DNA of 64,000 bases from Marinomonas balearica (GTDB lineage: Bacteria > Pseudomonadota > Gammaproteobacteria > Pseudomonadales > Marinomonadaceae): the NCBI RefSeq assembly GCF_004362145.1, contig NZ_SNXC01000014.1:1-64000 (forward strand), read 5' to 3'. The notes beneath the pieces are model-generated. The model saw only the letters and a program-made list of their open reading frames with translations, was not told where the DNA came from and searched no databases. The translations under genes were made by a program, and so were the position numbers. Positions 44,837 through 53,472 of the stretch are shown here, piece after piece. Position 1 is the first letter of the stretch. The number at the start of each line of letters is the position of its first letter.

Positions 44837-46174
44837 GTGAAGTTGCTTGAAAGGGTTACTCAACATAGTGGTACTGCTTTAATTCTGGAAGACACAAAAG
44901 TGTCTTATTCAGAATTAAATGCGCTGATTGCCTCTGAAGAGCGAAATGTACAAGCTGGTGAAGTCTGTGCGTTGGTTATGAGAAATAATCTCAAGTCAAT
45001 CGTCTCCTACTTAGCCTGCTTGAAGACAGGCGCACCTGTTATTTTATTGAATGACTATAACCAGTTGCAGAATATCCAAGACAGTCTTTCCCCCGATAGA
45101 GTATTTGATGGTAGTATTTGGAAAGAGCTAAGTTCAAGTATAAAGTCTCAGCCTCATCCTGACTTGAGGCTTTTACTGTCTACATCTGGCAGTACTGGGT
45201 CGCCAAAAATGGTGAAGTTATCAGGTCAGAATCTTGATGCGAATGCTGATTCAATTTGCGATTACTTATCAATTTCTTCATCAGACAGAACGATTACATC
45301 ACTGCCTTTAACCTATTCTTTTGGTTTGTCTTTATTGCATAGTTACTTGTGGGCTGGTGCCAGTCTTGTGGTGACAGAGGCTGCAATTACTGAACGTAAG
45401 TTTTGGCAAGCAATGAAGGCGTACAATGTCACGTCTTTTTCTGGAGTGCCTTTCCATTACGAGACGCTTTTAAAACTTCGGTTCATATCAATGGATCTGC
45501 CGCATTTAAAGGTTCTCACTCAAGCCGGAGGAAAACTCAATAATTCGTTACTTGAACAGTTTGCCCAGTATGCTGAGGAAACGGATCGTCGTTTTTTTGT
45601 GATGTATGGCCAAACCGAAGCGGCTCCCCGTATTGCTTATTTACCTCCCGAGAATCTCATAGATAAAATTGGCTCGATCGGAAGGAGCATCCCAGGTGGA
45701 CACCTTTATTTAATTGATGATGACGGTAGTTTGATCGAAGACGATAATGTTGAGGGAGAACTAGTGTATGAAGGGCAAAACGTCATGATGGGCTATGCTT
45801 CTAGTCGTCATGAACTTGAGTCTGTACCAGACTACAAGCCTCTCAAAACTGGAGATCTGGCTTACAAAGATAATGACGGTTTTTTCTTCATACAAGGGCG
45901 AAAAAAACGCTACATAAAAATGCAGGGGCGTCGTTTTGGGCTAGAACATCTTGAACATTTACTTCATGTAATAAGTGTTACTGCTATTTGTATTGGTCAA
46001 GAAGATTGTTTACGAGTTTTTACTGTAAACGAAAATATGAAAGAGAAAGCGAAAGAGCTATTGCTCTCAATGTCTATTCATCCGATGTACTTTAAAATTA
46101 TTGTACTTGATTCGATTCCCCACAAAACAAATGGGAAAGTCGACTATCAGGTGTTGAACGGGTACCTGAAATAA
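44837..46174 (+). CDS. AMP-dependent acyl/aryl ligase-like protein
   Basis: A 445-residue ANL-superfamily adenylating enzyme, short for the family. It shows LLSTSGSTGSPKMVKLS (AMP-binding P-loop), VMYGQTEAAPRIAY (A5), TGDLAYKDNDGFFFIQGRKKRYIKM (A7-A8) and a catalytic-lysine-like KTNGKVDY (A10). It probably charges a small carboxylic acid onto the adjacent ACP. It starts at GTG 44837 and overlaps the LuxE-like start by one base. Confidence 0.88.
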   Translation: MKLLERVTQHSGTALILEDTKVSYSELNALIASEERNVQAGEVCALVMRNNLKSIVSYLACLKTGAPVILLNDYNQLQNIQDSLSPDRVFDGSIWKELSSSIKSQPHPDLRLLLSTSGSTGSPKMVKLSGQNLDANADSICDYLSISSSDRTITSLPLTYSFGLSLLHSYLWAGASLVVTEAAITERKFWQAMKAYNVTSFSGVPFHYETLLKLRFISMDLPHLKVLTQAGGKLNNSLLEQFAQYAEETDRRFFVMYGQTEAAPRIAYLPPENLIDKIGSIGRSIPGGHLYLIDDDGSLIEDDNVEGELVYEGQNVMMGYASSRHELESVPDYKPLKTGDLAYKDNDGFFFIQGRKKRYIKMQGRRFGLEHLEHLLHVISVTAICIGQEDCLRVFTVNENMKEKAKELLLSMSIHPMYFKIIVLDSIPHKTNGKVDYQVLNGYLK

Positions 46175-47235
46175 TGCAGGACTGGACCGAAATTAATCCA
46201 CTGCACCTATCGCGTGTAGAGAAAAAAGCCTGGTTATTACCTCAGTTAAATCAATTAACACAATTACATTCAGAAAATTGCGAACGTTACGCAAATATCT
46301 TGAACGGCACAGGGCTGCCGCTTGTTGCGAGTGAATTTGATGACGTACCTTATCTAGCGGCTAGATTGTTTAAGCTTCTTCGCTTATCTAGTGTCGAAGA
46401 GGGTGATGTTTTTAAAACGTTAACGTCCTCCGGAACAACATCGCAGGTTAAATCGCAAATCGTCTTAGATAAGCAAACTGCCAGCTTGCAGACAAAGGTG
46501 CTGGTCAAATTATTATCATCGATAACAGGAAAAAGTCGCCGGCCAATGTTGTTAGTAGATCGACAAGGTCTTACTAATGATAAAAGCGGCTTCTCCGCGC
46601 GAGGGGCAGGTGTTCAGGGGTTGTCTTTTTTGGGGCGAGATCATACTTATGCCTTGAATGAAGATTTAACGCCAAACTGGGAGCGGATAGATCAATTTAT
46701 CGAGAAGTATAAAGGTCAGTCTGTACTTATTTTTGGGTTTACCTTTATGGTTTGGCAATACTTTGTGACGGAGCTGTTAAATAGAGGAGATCGATCGCTT
46801 TTTGATAATGCCATTTTGTTTCATTCCGGAGGGTGGAAGAAGCTACAGGACAAAGCGGTTGATAATCACACGTTTAAATCCACAACACGCGAAATTCTTG
46901 GTGAGTCGGCAGCGATACATAACTTTTATGGCATGGTTGAGCAGATAGGCAGTGTGTTTGTTGAATGCAGTCATGGGCACCTGCATGCTTCTGCATATTC
47001 CGATATTATTATAAGGAATCAAAACACGTTGGAACCTGCAGCATTTGGAGAGCAGGGTCAGATTCAAGTTATGTCGTTTATTCCTCGGAGCTATCCTGGA
47101 CACAGTATTTTGACCGAAGATCTTGGGCGACTTCTTGGTGAGGATGATTGCTCATGTGGTTGGAAGGGGTGCTACTTTGAAGTGATAGGTCGCCTTCCAA
47201 AGACAGAGATTCGAGGATGTAGTGATGTCTTCTAA
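46174..47235 (+). CDS. LuxE-like acyl-protein synthetase
   Basis: A 353-residue LuxE-family protein. It shows FKTLTSSGTTSQVKS (adenylate-binding loop), LIFGFTFMVWQYF, FYGMVEQIGSVFVECSHGHLH and a C-terminal Cys cluster (DDCSCGWKGCYFEVIGR) that in LuxE receives the acyl group. In bioluminescence LuxE passes fatty acid to LuxC; here no luciferase is present. It resembles the LuxE half of V. cholerae RfbN, as a separate protein. Confidence 0.88.
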   Translation: MQDWTEINPLHLSRVEKKAWLLPQLNQLTQLHSENCERYANILNGTGLPLVASEFDDVPYLAARLFKLLRLSSVEEGDVFKTLTSSGTTSQVKSQIVLDKQTASLQTKVLVKLLSSITGKSRRPMLLVDRQGLTNDKSGFSARGAGVQGLSFLGRDHTYALNEDLTPNWERIDQFIEKYKGQSVLIFGFTFMVWQYFVTELLNRGDRSLFDNAILFHSGGWKKLQDKAVDNHTFKSTTREILGESAAIHNFYGMVEQIGSVFVECSHGHLHASAYSDIIIRNQNTLEPAAFGEQGQIQVMSFIPRSYPGHSILTEDLGRLLGEDDCSCGWKGCYFEVIGRLPKTEIRGCSDVF

Positions 47236-48352
47236 TATAACGTTGTTTGCGGGTAGTCAAAAGGTAGAAGATCGCTCGAGTGCGGTCATTATGCCTTTTG
47301 ATTCTAGTCGAGTTTTATTTCTTTCGCAGTTGTCAGAGGCTTTGCTCCAAGGCAACTACAGTGCTCCATTAAAGGCGTTAGGTTTTTGGCTGAGAGAATC
47401 ACAAATCAAGGCGTGGAAAGAAGAATATAAGCCAAATGATCATTTACTATTAGCGCCAATTGGCCGCGTCTTTATTGTCTCCCCTTCAAATGTCGAAGGT
47501 CTGTTTGCCTATAGTTGGTCGCTTTCTTATTTGATGGGTAACCAAACTATTGTTCGTGTTAGCGCAGCTATTACCTCAGACCAAAAAAAACTTTTTGACC
47601 TGTTTAATCTGATTGACGAACAGACGAATGGTGAAGCACTAAATAACCAAGCCTTCCTTAGCTACGATAAACACAGCGACTGGACACGAAAATGCTCAGA
47701 TTGGTGTCAATTCAGAATGCTGTGGGGAAGCGATCAAAGTATTGAAGATATAAGACGAGTAACGCTACCTGCTCAGAGTCAGGAGAGGGTGTTTCCAGAT
47801 CGCTATTCCATCAGTGTTCTACACCTTGAAGAACAAGACATTCCAATTATTTCAGGTTTAGCAGAAAGTTTTGCGAGAGATGTTATTACCTTTCAGCAAC
47901 AAGCTTGTGCGTCTCCAAAGTGGGTGATTTGGTATAGGACATCTAAAAAAATACAAACCCTTTTTTGGGACGCAGTAGAGAAATTTATTGTCGGCAGTTT
48001 TGCGAAAAACGAGACTTTCATGTCTGCTCAATACTTATGCGCATTTGGTGCTGAAGTTGAAAGAGTAGGGGGTTTGTCTATTGTCAATTATAGAGAAATT
48101 ATTAATGATGGAGTGGCTCTTCGTGGAGTATTAGGCCAGTTTGATCAAAGCTGTATTTCAGAAATTGGTCGTGCGTTTCCTCAAAACCTCCAGAGCATTT
48201 CCCATTATGGGTTATCTCATGAATCCAAATTGGAGTTGTCTAAAACGTCTCAGGTTAGTCAATTCTGTAGACTTGGCGAGGCACTAACATTTACAAAAAA
48301 TTGGGATGGGGTTGATTTAATTACAGTTTTTTCAAGAAAAGTGAGATTATAA
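47225..48352 (+). CDS. LuxC-like acyl-CoA/acyl-protein reductase
   Basis: A 375-residue LuxC-family reductase (aldehyde-dehydrogenase fold). The catalytic Cys is in FQQQACASPKW (about C228), and the nucleotide-binding region is around LAPIGRVFIVSPSNVEG. It reduces an acyl thioester to an aldehyde with NADPH. The ATG at 47225 (GAGG upstream) is preferred over GTG three bases before. It overlaps the LuxE-like gene, so the two likely form a complex. Confidence 0.87.
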   Translation: MSSNITLFAGSQKVEDRSSAVIMPFDSSRVLFLSQLSEALLQGNYSAPLKALGFWLRESQIKAWKEEYKPNDHLLLAPIGRVFIVSPSNVEGLFAYSWSLSYLMGNQTIVRVSAAITSDQKKLFDLFNLIDEQTNGEALNNQAFLSYDKHSDWTRKCSDWCQFRMLWGSDQSIEDIRRVTLPAQSQERVFPDRYSISVLHLEEQDIPIISGLAESFARDVITFQQQACASPKWVIWYRTSKKIQTLFWDAVEKFIVGSFAKNETFMSAQYLCAFGAEVERVGGLSIVNYREIINDGVALRGVLGQFDQSCISEIGRAFPQNLQSISHYGLSHESKLELSKTSQVSQFCRLGEALTFTKNWDGVDLITVFSRKVRL

Positions 48353-48413
48353 CTAAATATTTTATTTAGTTAGTCGATATTCTATTTTATAGAAACTTAA
48401 AACGAGAGCAGTT

Positions 48414-49367
48414 ATGGCACCTTATTCATCCATAGAAGCACGGCTCTACGCTTCCATTGCATTGACTCGAAGAGTAGAAGAAATTATTGCGGATATATAT
48501 CCGAGTGACAAAATTAAAAGCCCTGTCCACTTAGCCATTGGGCAAGAATACATTGCATCTTCAGTAATAGACCACTTACGTGAAAGTGATTTCGCTGCTG
48601 GAACATATCGTGGTCATGGTGTCTACCTATCCAAGGGAGGAGATGTGAACGCGCTAATGGCCGAGCTTTATGGAAAGAAAACAGGCTGTGCTAAGGGGCG
48701 AGCTGGGTCGATGCACCTTGTGGATTCCTCTAAAGGCGTTGTTGGAATGTCTGCCGTTGTTGGAACCGGAATCCCTGTTGCTGTAGGGCACGCATTGGCT
48801 ATTAAGCAGCAAGGCAGAGATGATGTCGTTGTTGTATTTATGGGAGATGGTGCAACCGAGGAAGGTTGTTTTAGCGAGAGCATTAACTTTGCTGCCCTAC
48901 AGAAATTACCAATTTTGTTTGTGGTAGAAAATAACCGCTTAGCTATTCACGAACCTCTAACTAAGCGCTGGGCTGCGGACACCTTGACCGAGCGTGTTGC
49001 TACTTATGGCATTCCTGCGAAGAGGTTTAAAGAACCAGATGTCCTTGCTATTCACGCTCATGCAGGAGATCTTATCGATACAATTAGGAAAGGAGCGGGT
49101 CCTGCTTTTATGGAGTGCCATACTCATCGTTGGTTTGAGCACGTTGGCCCAAATGAGGATTACGATCAAGGCTATAGAAGCCTAGAAGAAGGTAAGGAAT
49201 GGCGAGCTAAAGATGTCTACGTCACATTGGGAAAACAACTGTCGAAAGATGAGAAATATCGCATTGATAAAAGCATTGAGGAACAAGTAATGGCGGCAGT
49301 TGAATTTGCCGAAAACAGTTCATTCCCATCGCCAGAGGAGTTGTATGACTATGTCTATGCTAACTAG
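48414..49367 (+). CDS. Thiamine-diphosphate dehydrogenase E1 alpha-like subunit
   Basis: A 317-residue E1 alpha (pyruvate/acetoin dehydrogenase type). The thiamine-diphosphate motif is GDGATEEGCFSESINFAALQ to VVENN, with upstream HLAIGQEYIAS and YRGHGVYLSKG. No E2 or E3 genes accompany it. Pairing with sugar-modifying genes suggests transfer of a two-carbon unit from pyruvate to a keto-sugar, as proposed for AviB1/AviB2 in avilamycin synthesis, rather than central metabolism. It follows a 61-bp gap after the LuxC-like gene. Confidence 0.9.
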   Translation: MAPYSSIEARLYASIALTRRVEEIIADIYPSDKIKSPVHLAIGQEYIASSVIDHLRESDFAAGTYRGHGVYLSKGGDVNALMAELYGKKTGCAKGRAGSMHLVDSSKGVVGMSAVVGTGIPVAVGHALAIKQQGRDDVVVVFMGDGATEEGCFSESINFAALQKLPILFVVENNRLAIHEPLTKRWAADTLTERVATYGIPAKRFKEPDVLAIHAHAGDLIDTIRKGAGPAFMECHTHRWFEHVGPNEDYDQGYRSLEEGKEWRAKDVYVTLGKQLSKDEKYRIDKSIEEQVMAAVEFAENSSFPSPEELYDYVYAN

Positions 49368-50421
49368 TCGTAGCGCACGAGTCTTAAAATATTTCGAGGC
49401 GTTGTCTGAAGGTGCATACCAGGCGATGGAAGAAGACAGTCGAGTTTTTATGATGGGGCTTGATATTGACGATCATAAATCGATCCAAGGCTCTACAAAA
49501 GGCCTATTAGACAAGTTTGGCTCTGAGCGTATTTTTACTACTCCTCTGTCTGAAGATGCTATGACGGGGGTCGCAATTGGTGCCGCGATGGCTGGGCAGA
49601 GGCCTATACATGTACATATTCGCATGGATTTTCTATTGTTATGTATGAATCAATTGGTAAATATTGCGGCTAAGAGCCACTACATGTATGGCGGAACAGT
49701 TCAGGTACCGATGGTAATTCGAACCATGATTGGTAAATCATGGGGGCAAGGAGCGCAGCACTCACAGGGGTTGCATTCTCTGTTCGCACATATCCCTGGA
49801 ATGAAGGTTGTAGCCCCGTCCAATGCATACGATGCGAAAGGGCTTACAATTCAAGCTGTTAGAGACAATAACCCAGTTTTGATTATGGAGCATCGACTGC
49901 TCTATGGAAGTGAAACTGTTGTGCCTGAAGAAGCTTACGCTGTAGAGTTTGGTAAGGCTCGAGTGATGCGAGAGGGCAAAGACCTGACCATTGTTGGCGT
50001 ATCTAATATGGTAAACGAGGCCTACCGTGCTGCTGAATTATTAGCTGAACAAGGGATTGAAGCAGAGGTAATTGATCCTGTTACTATTTCCCCCCTCGAT
50101 TTTGAAACCATTGAAAGATCCGTAAATAAAACAGGTCGTTTGCTCGTAGTAGACAATGCTTGGTTGAATTGCGGCGTATCTGCTGAAATCGTCGCTCGGG
50201 TTGCTGAAAGTGAAATAATAGAGGTGAAGCCCAAAGTTAGGCGGATGGGATTTGCTGAAACAACTTGCCCAACAACGCCAACATTAGAAGATGCTTTTTA
50301 TCCAAATCCTAAAACCATAGCAATGTCTGCATATCGGCTAGCTACAGGAGAAGATGGTTGGATACCTGATAGCAAGCGCTGTGAATTAGCATATCAATCT
50401 CAGTTTAAAGGACCGTTTTAA
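49345..50421 (+). CDS. Thiamine-diphosphate dehydrogenase E1 beta-like subunit
   Basis: A 358-residue E1 beta from the ATG at 49345 (GAGGAG just upstream). The track-length frame starts earlier but inside the alpha gene. It shows LSEDAMTGVAIGAAMAGQRP, HSQGLHSLFAHIPGMKVVAPS and VIDPVTISPLDFETIERSV, the usual transketolase-central plus C-terminal domains. A 23-base overlap with the alpha gene implies a coupled heterotetramer. Confidence 0.9.
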   Translation: MTMSMLTSRSARVLKYFEALSEGAYQAMEEDSRVFMMGLDIDDHKSIQGSTKGLLDKFGSERIFTTPLSEDAMTGVAIGAAMAGQRPIHVHIRMDFLLLCMNQLVNIAAKSHYMYGGTVQVPMVIRTMIGKSWGQGAQHSQGLHSLFAHIPGMKVVAPSNAYDAKGLTIQAVRDNNPVLIMEHRLLYGSETVVPEEAYAVEFGKARVMREGKDLTIVGVSNMVNEAYRAAELLAEQGIEAEVIDPVTISPLDFETIERSVNKTGRLLVVDNAWLNCGVSAEIVARVAESEIIEVKPKVRRMGFAETTCPTTPTLEDAFYPNPKTIAMSAYRLATGEDGWIPDSKRCELAYQSQFKGPF

Positions 50422-51600
50422 ATGTCATACGATTTGGCTGCCCCCTCATGGGGGCAAGAAGAGTTAGATGCTCTACAAACTGTAATGGATTCAGGTTTTT
50501 TTACCATGGGTCCTAAAGTTGCGGAGTTTGAACGTAAGTTCGCCGATTACCATGGAAAAAAGTATGGAATCATGGTGAACTCCGGCTCTTCTGCGAACTT
50601 AATTTCAGTGGCTGCGTTGTTTTTCACCAAAGAAAACCCTTTGCGACAAGGCGATGAGGTATTAGTACCTGCTATTAGTTGGGCTACGACTTATCATCCT
50701 TTGCAGCAGTATGGATTAAAAGTACGTTTTGTCGATGTTGAGTTGGAATCCTTGAATATGGATGTAGCTCAAATTGAACGGGCAATAACACCGAACACTA
50801 AAATGATTCTTGGTGTAAGCATCTTAGGTAACCCCGCAGCGCTTGATGTCATGCGAAGTCTTGCTGATAAGCATGGTCTGTACTTTATGGAAGACAATTG
50901 CGAGTCGATGGATGCAGAGCTGAATGGTAAAAAAGCAGGAACATTTGGTGATTTAAACACTTTTAGCTTTTTCTTTTCTCACCATATCTCGACTATGGAA
51001 GGAGGAATGATTCTTACCGATTCGCAGGAACTGTATGAATTATGTCGTAGCCTCAGAGCACATGGTTGGACTCGAGATTTGCCAGAAGATTCAATATTGT
51101 TCGAGCGTTCGGGCGATGATCTGTTCGAAGCGTATCGTTTTATTCTTCCTGGGTATAATGTTAGGCCGACTGAACTGAATGCAGCAGCAGGGCTTGAGCA
51201 GTTGAAAAAATTGCCTGATTTCACGAAAGCGAGACGTAAGAATCTAAAGTTATTCCAGTCGTTATTTGAACATGATGATCGGTTTATAATCCAAAAAGAG
51301 AATGGCAGCAGTTCGTGTTTTTGCTTCACAATCATCTTGAACCCCGAAAAAAAATTAGATCGAAAAACTATTTTCAAAGCGCTGTCTGACAACAAAATAG
51401 GTTTTAGAATTATCACAGGTGGAAATTTCCTTAGGCATGATGTACTCAAGTACTATGACTACAGTGAGGCTGCGCCTATAGTCAACGCTAATATTGCCCA
51501 TGATTATGGTTTCTTTGTTGGTAATCACCCTTTCGATCTTAGCTCTGAACTAGAGTTGCTATATCAAGTTCTAGATCGCGCAGCACAGGAGAGTATGTAA
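50422..51600 (+). CDS. PLP-dependent sugar 3-dehydratase of the ColD type (DegT/DnrJ/EryC1 family)
   Basis: A 392-residue aspartate-aminotransferase-fold protein. Where sugar aminotransferases have the PLP-binding Lys, this has SHHISTMEGG with H188 by my count, the same substitution as in GDP-4-keto-6-deoxymannose 3-dehydratase ColD. It should therefore remove the C3 hydroxyl rather than transaminate, giving a 3,6-dideoxy-4-keto sugar. Other signatures: NSGSSANLISVAAL, MEDNCESMDAELNGKKAGTFGD, NVRPTELNAAAGLEQLKKL. It adjoins E1 beta with no gap. Confidence 0.87.
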   Translation: MSYDLAAPSWGQEELDALQTVMDSGFFTMGPKVAEFERKFADYHGKKYGIMVNSGSSANLISVAALFFTKENPLRQGDEVLVPAISWATTYHPLQQYGLKVRFVDVELESLNMDVAQIERAITPNTKMILGVSILGNPAALDVMRSLADKHGLYFMEDNCESMDAELNGKKAGTFGDLNTFSFFFSHHISTMEGGMILTDSQELYELCRSLRAHGWTRDLPEDSILFERSGDDLFEAYRFILPGYNVRPTELNAAAGLEQLKKLPDFTKARRKNLKLFQSLFEHDDRFIIQKENGSSSCFCFTIILNPEKKLDRKTIFKALSDNKIGFRIITGGNFLRHDVLKYYDYSEAAPIVNANIAHDYGFFVGNHPFDLSSELELLYQVLDRAAQESM

Positions 51601-52538
51601 TGTCGCAGAATATTTTAATCACAGGTGGTGCGGGGTATCTTGGTTCTATTTTAGTACCTCGACTACTTGAACTTGGACATAAGGTGACTGTGCTTGATAA
51701 TTTTATGTTTGGGCAGGATTCCTTAAATGCAGTGGCGGCGAATCCAAACTTCAAAGTTGAACGCGGAGATTGTCGAAACGAATCAACAATGAAATCATTG
51801 GTAAAAATGGCTGACACGGTTATTCCTCTTGCCGCTTTGGTCGGCGCTCCATTATGCTCCCGTGATGAAATTGGTACAGTAACAACTAATCGCGATGCTG
51901 TTGTGATGCTTACTAAACTGCTAAGTAAGAATCAAAAAATCCTGATGCCTATAACCAACAGTGGTTATGGAATCGGCGAGTCAGGGAAGTTTTGCACCGA
52001 AGAGTCGCCTCTTCGCCCTATTAGTCTATATGGAAGATCCAAAGTAGAAGCGGAAGAAGCGGTACTTGCACATGGATCTGCTATTAGTTTTAGATTGGCG
52101 ACTGTCTTTGGTTTTGCGCCTCGAATGCGACTAGATTTGCTGGTTAACGATTTTGTCTATAGAGCAGTAAAAGATAGAGCATTGGTGTTATTTGAATCCC
52201 ACTTTAAACGCAACTACATTCATATTCGAGATGTAACGAAGGCATTTGTTCACGGACTAGAACACTTCGATAGCATGTCTGGTGAAGCTTACAACGTTGG
52301 ACTATCTGATGCGAATTTGTCTAAGTGGGAGCTTTGTGAGCGAATTCAAAAGCAAGTACCCGGTTTCACTTTTTTAGAGGCACCTATCGGAGAAGATCCA
52401 GACAAGCGTGACTACATTGTTTCGAATGATAAGATCGAAGCAACAGGGTATACGCCTGATCATTCTCTTGACCAAGGAATTGCCGAGTTAATAAAAGGGT
52501 ATACGATGATATCCAACTCTAAGTTTAGTAATGTCTGA
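51600..52538 (+). CDS. NAD-dependent nucleotide-sugar epimerase/dehydratase
   Basis: A 312-residue extended SDR. It has ITGGAGYLGSILVPRLLELG for the cofactor, catalytic YGRSK (SLYGRSKVEAEEAV), TNSGYGIG and RNYIHIRDVTKAF. It probably epimerises or reduces the sugar produced by the ColD-like enzyme. Start overlaps the preceding stop (TAATG); its end overlaps the next gene by eight bases. Confidence 0.85.
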   Translation: MSQNILITGGAGYLGSILVPRLLELGHKVTVLDNFMFGQDSLNAVAANPNFKVERGDCRNESTMKSLVKMADTVIPLAALVGAPLCSRDEIGTVTTNRDAVVMLTKLLSKNQKILMPITNSGYGIGESGKFCTEESPLRPISLYGRSKVEAEEAVLAHGSAISFRLATVFGFAPRMRLDLLVNDFVYRAVKDRALVLFESHFKRNYIHIRDVTKAFVHGLEHFDSMSGEAYNVGLSDANLSKWELCERIQKQVPGFTFLEAPIGEDPDKRDYIVSNDKIEATGYTPDHSLDQGIAELIKGYTMISNSKFSNV

Positions 52539-53472
52539 TTTTTTTGACTTGGCTGGAAAGCGTGTTTACGTAGCTGGCCATACAGGGTTAGTGGGTGGAG
52601 CGCTTATCAAAGCGCTCAAGACGTACGATATTGAGCTTATTCTTGCATCGAAACAGGAATTGGATCTTCGGGAGCAAAATCGTACTCGAGAGTTTATTTT
52701 TGATAATAGGCCAGATGTTGTTTTATTGGCAGCTGCTAAAGTTGGAGGAATTGAGGCAAATCGGACTCAGCCTGTCGATTTTTTGTACGACAATATTATG
52801 ATTGCGACTAATGTTATCAAGGCTTCGGCGGATGCAGGTGTGGAACGCTTAATGAATCTCGCCTCAAATTGTTATTATCCACGTAATGCAACGCAGCCGA
52901 TCCTAGAAGAAAGTTTGTTGACCGGTCCTTTTGAACCGACAAATGAAGCTTATGCGACAGCAAAACTAGCCGCAATGCGTCTTACACAATACTATGCGTC
53001 TCAATTCGGTAAGTCCTTTTTTACCTTGGTGCCGACTAGTTTGTATGGCCCTGGTGATCATTTTGATGATGCCCGCGGACATGTCATACCTGCTCTCATA
53101 AATCGGTTTCACAAAGCGAAGGAAAGTAATACTCCAACAGTTACACTCTGGGGATCTGGTGCACCAACACGGGAGTTTTTGTTTGTGGATGATGCTGTCA
53201 AAGGAATGTTATTTTTCCTCCAAAATTACTTTGAAAAAGAAGCGATCAATCTTGCTGGAGGGAAATCTGTTTCTATTCGAGAGCTTGGAGAAAGCATCTC
53301 ATCGATCGTAGGATATGCTGGAGAGTTAGTGTGGGATACGTCTAAACCTGATGGCATGCCGCATAAATCTCTAGATAGTGAACGATGTTTTTCTTATCGC
53401 TGGCGTCCTGAAACGTCATTAGTTAATGGATTGAAAGAAACCTATCGATATTATCTTAAACATGCTGACTAA
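52531..53472 (+). CDS. GDP-L-fucose synthase-like reductase/epimerase
   Basis: A 313-residue Fcl/WcaG-family extended SDR. It shows VAGHTGLVGGALIKAL, LLAAAKVGGIEANRTQP, LASNCYYPRNATQPILEESLLTGP and the catalytic YATAKLAAMRL. The closest known reaction is 3,5-epimerisation and 4-reduction of GDP-4-keto-6-deoxymannose. With ColD-like chemistry next to it, it could act in a colitose- or yersiniose-like route. No gmd gene is present in the window. Confidence 0.87.
   Translation: MSDFFDLAGKRVYVAGHTGLVGGALIKALKTYDIELILASKQELDLREQNRTREFIFDNRPDVVLLAAAKVGGIEANRTQPVDFLYDNIMIATNVIKASADAGVERLMNLASNCYYPRNATQPILEESLLTGPFEPTNEAYATAKLAAMRLTQYYASQFGKSFFTLVPTSLYGPGDHFDDARGHVIPALINRFHKAKESNTPTVTLWGSGAPTREFLFVDDAVKGMLFFLQNYFEKEAINLAGGKSVSIRELGESISSIVGYAGELVWDTSKPDGMPHKSLDSERCFSYRWRPETSLVNGLKETYRYYLKHAD

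Noticed and set aside
46174-48352. Bioluminescence (lux) operon
   Set aside because: Only LuxE- and LuxC-like genes are present, with no luxA, luxB or luxD, and they sit with ACP and sugar genes.
50422-51600. PseC aminotransferase to complete the pseudaminic pathway
   Set aside because: The PLP-binding Lys position is His in a SHHISTMEGG motif, as in ColD-type dehydratases, so an aminotransferase role is unlikely.
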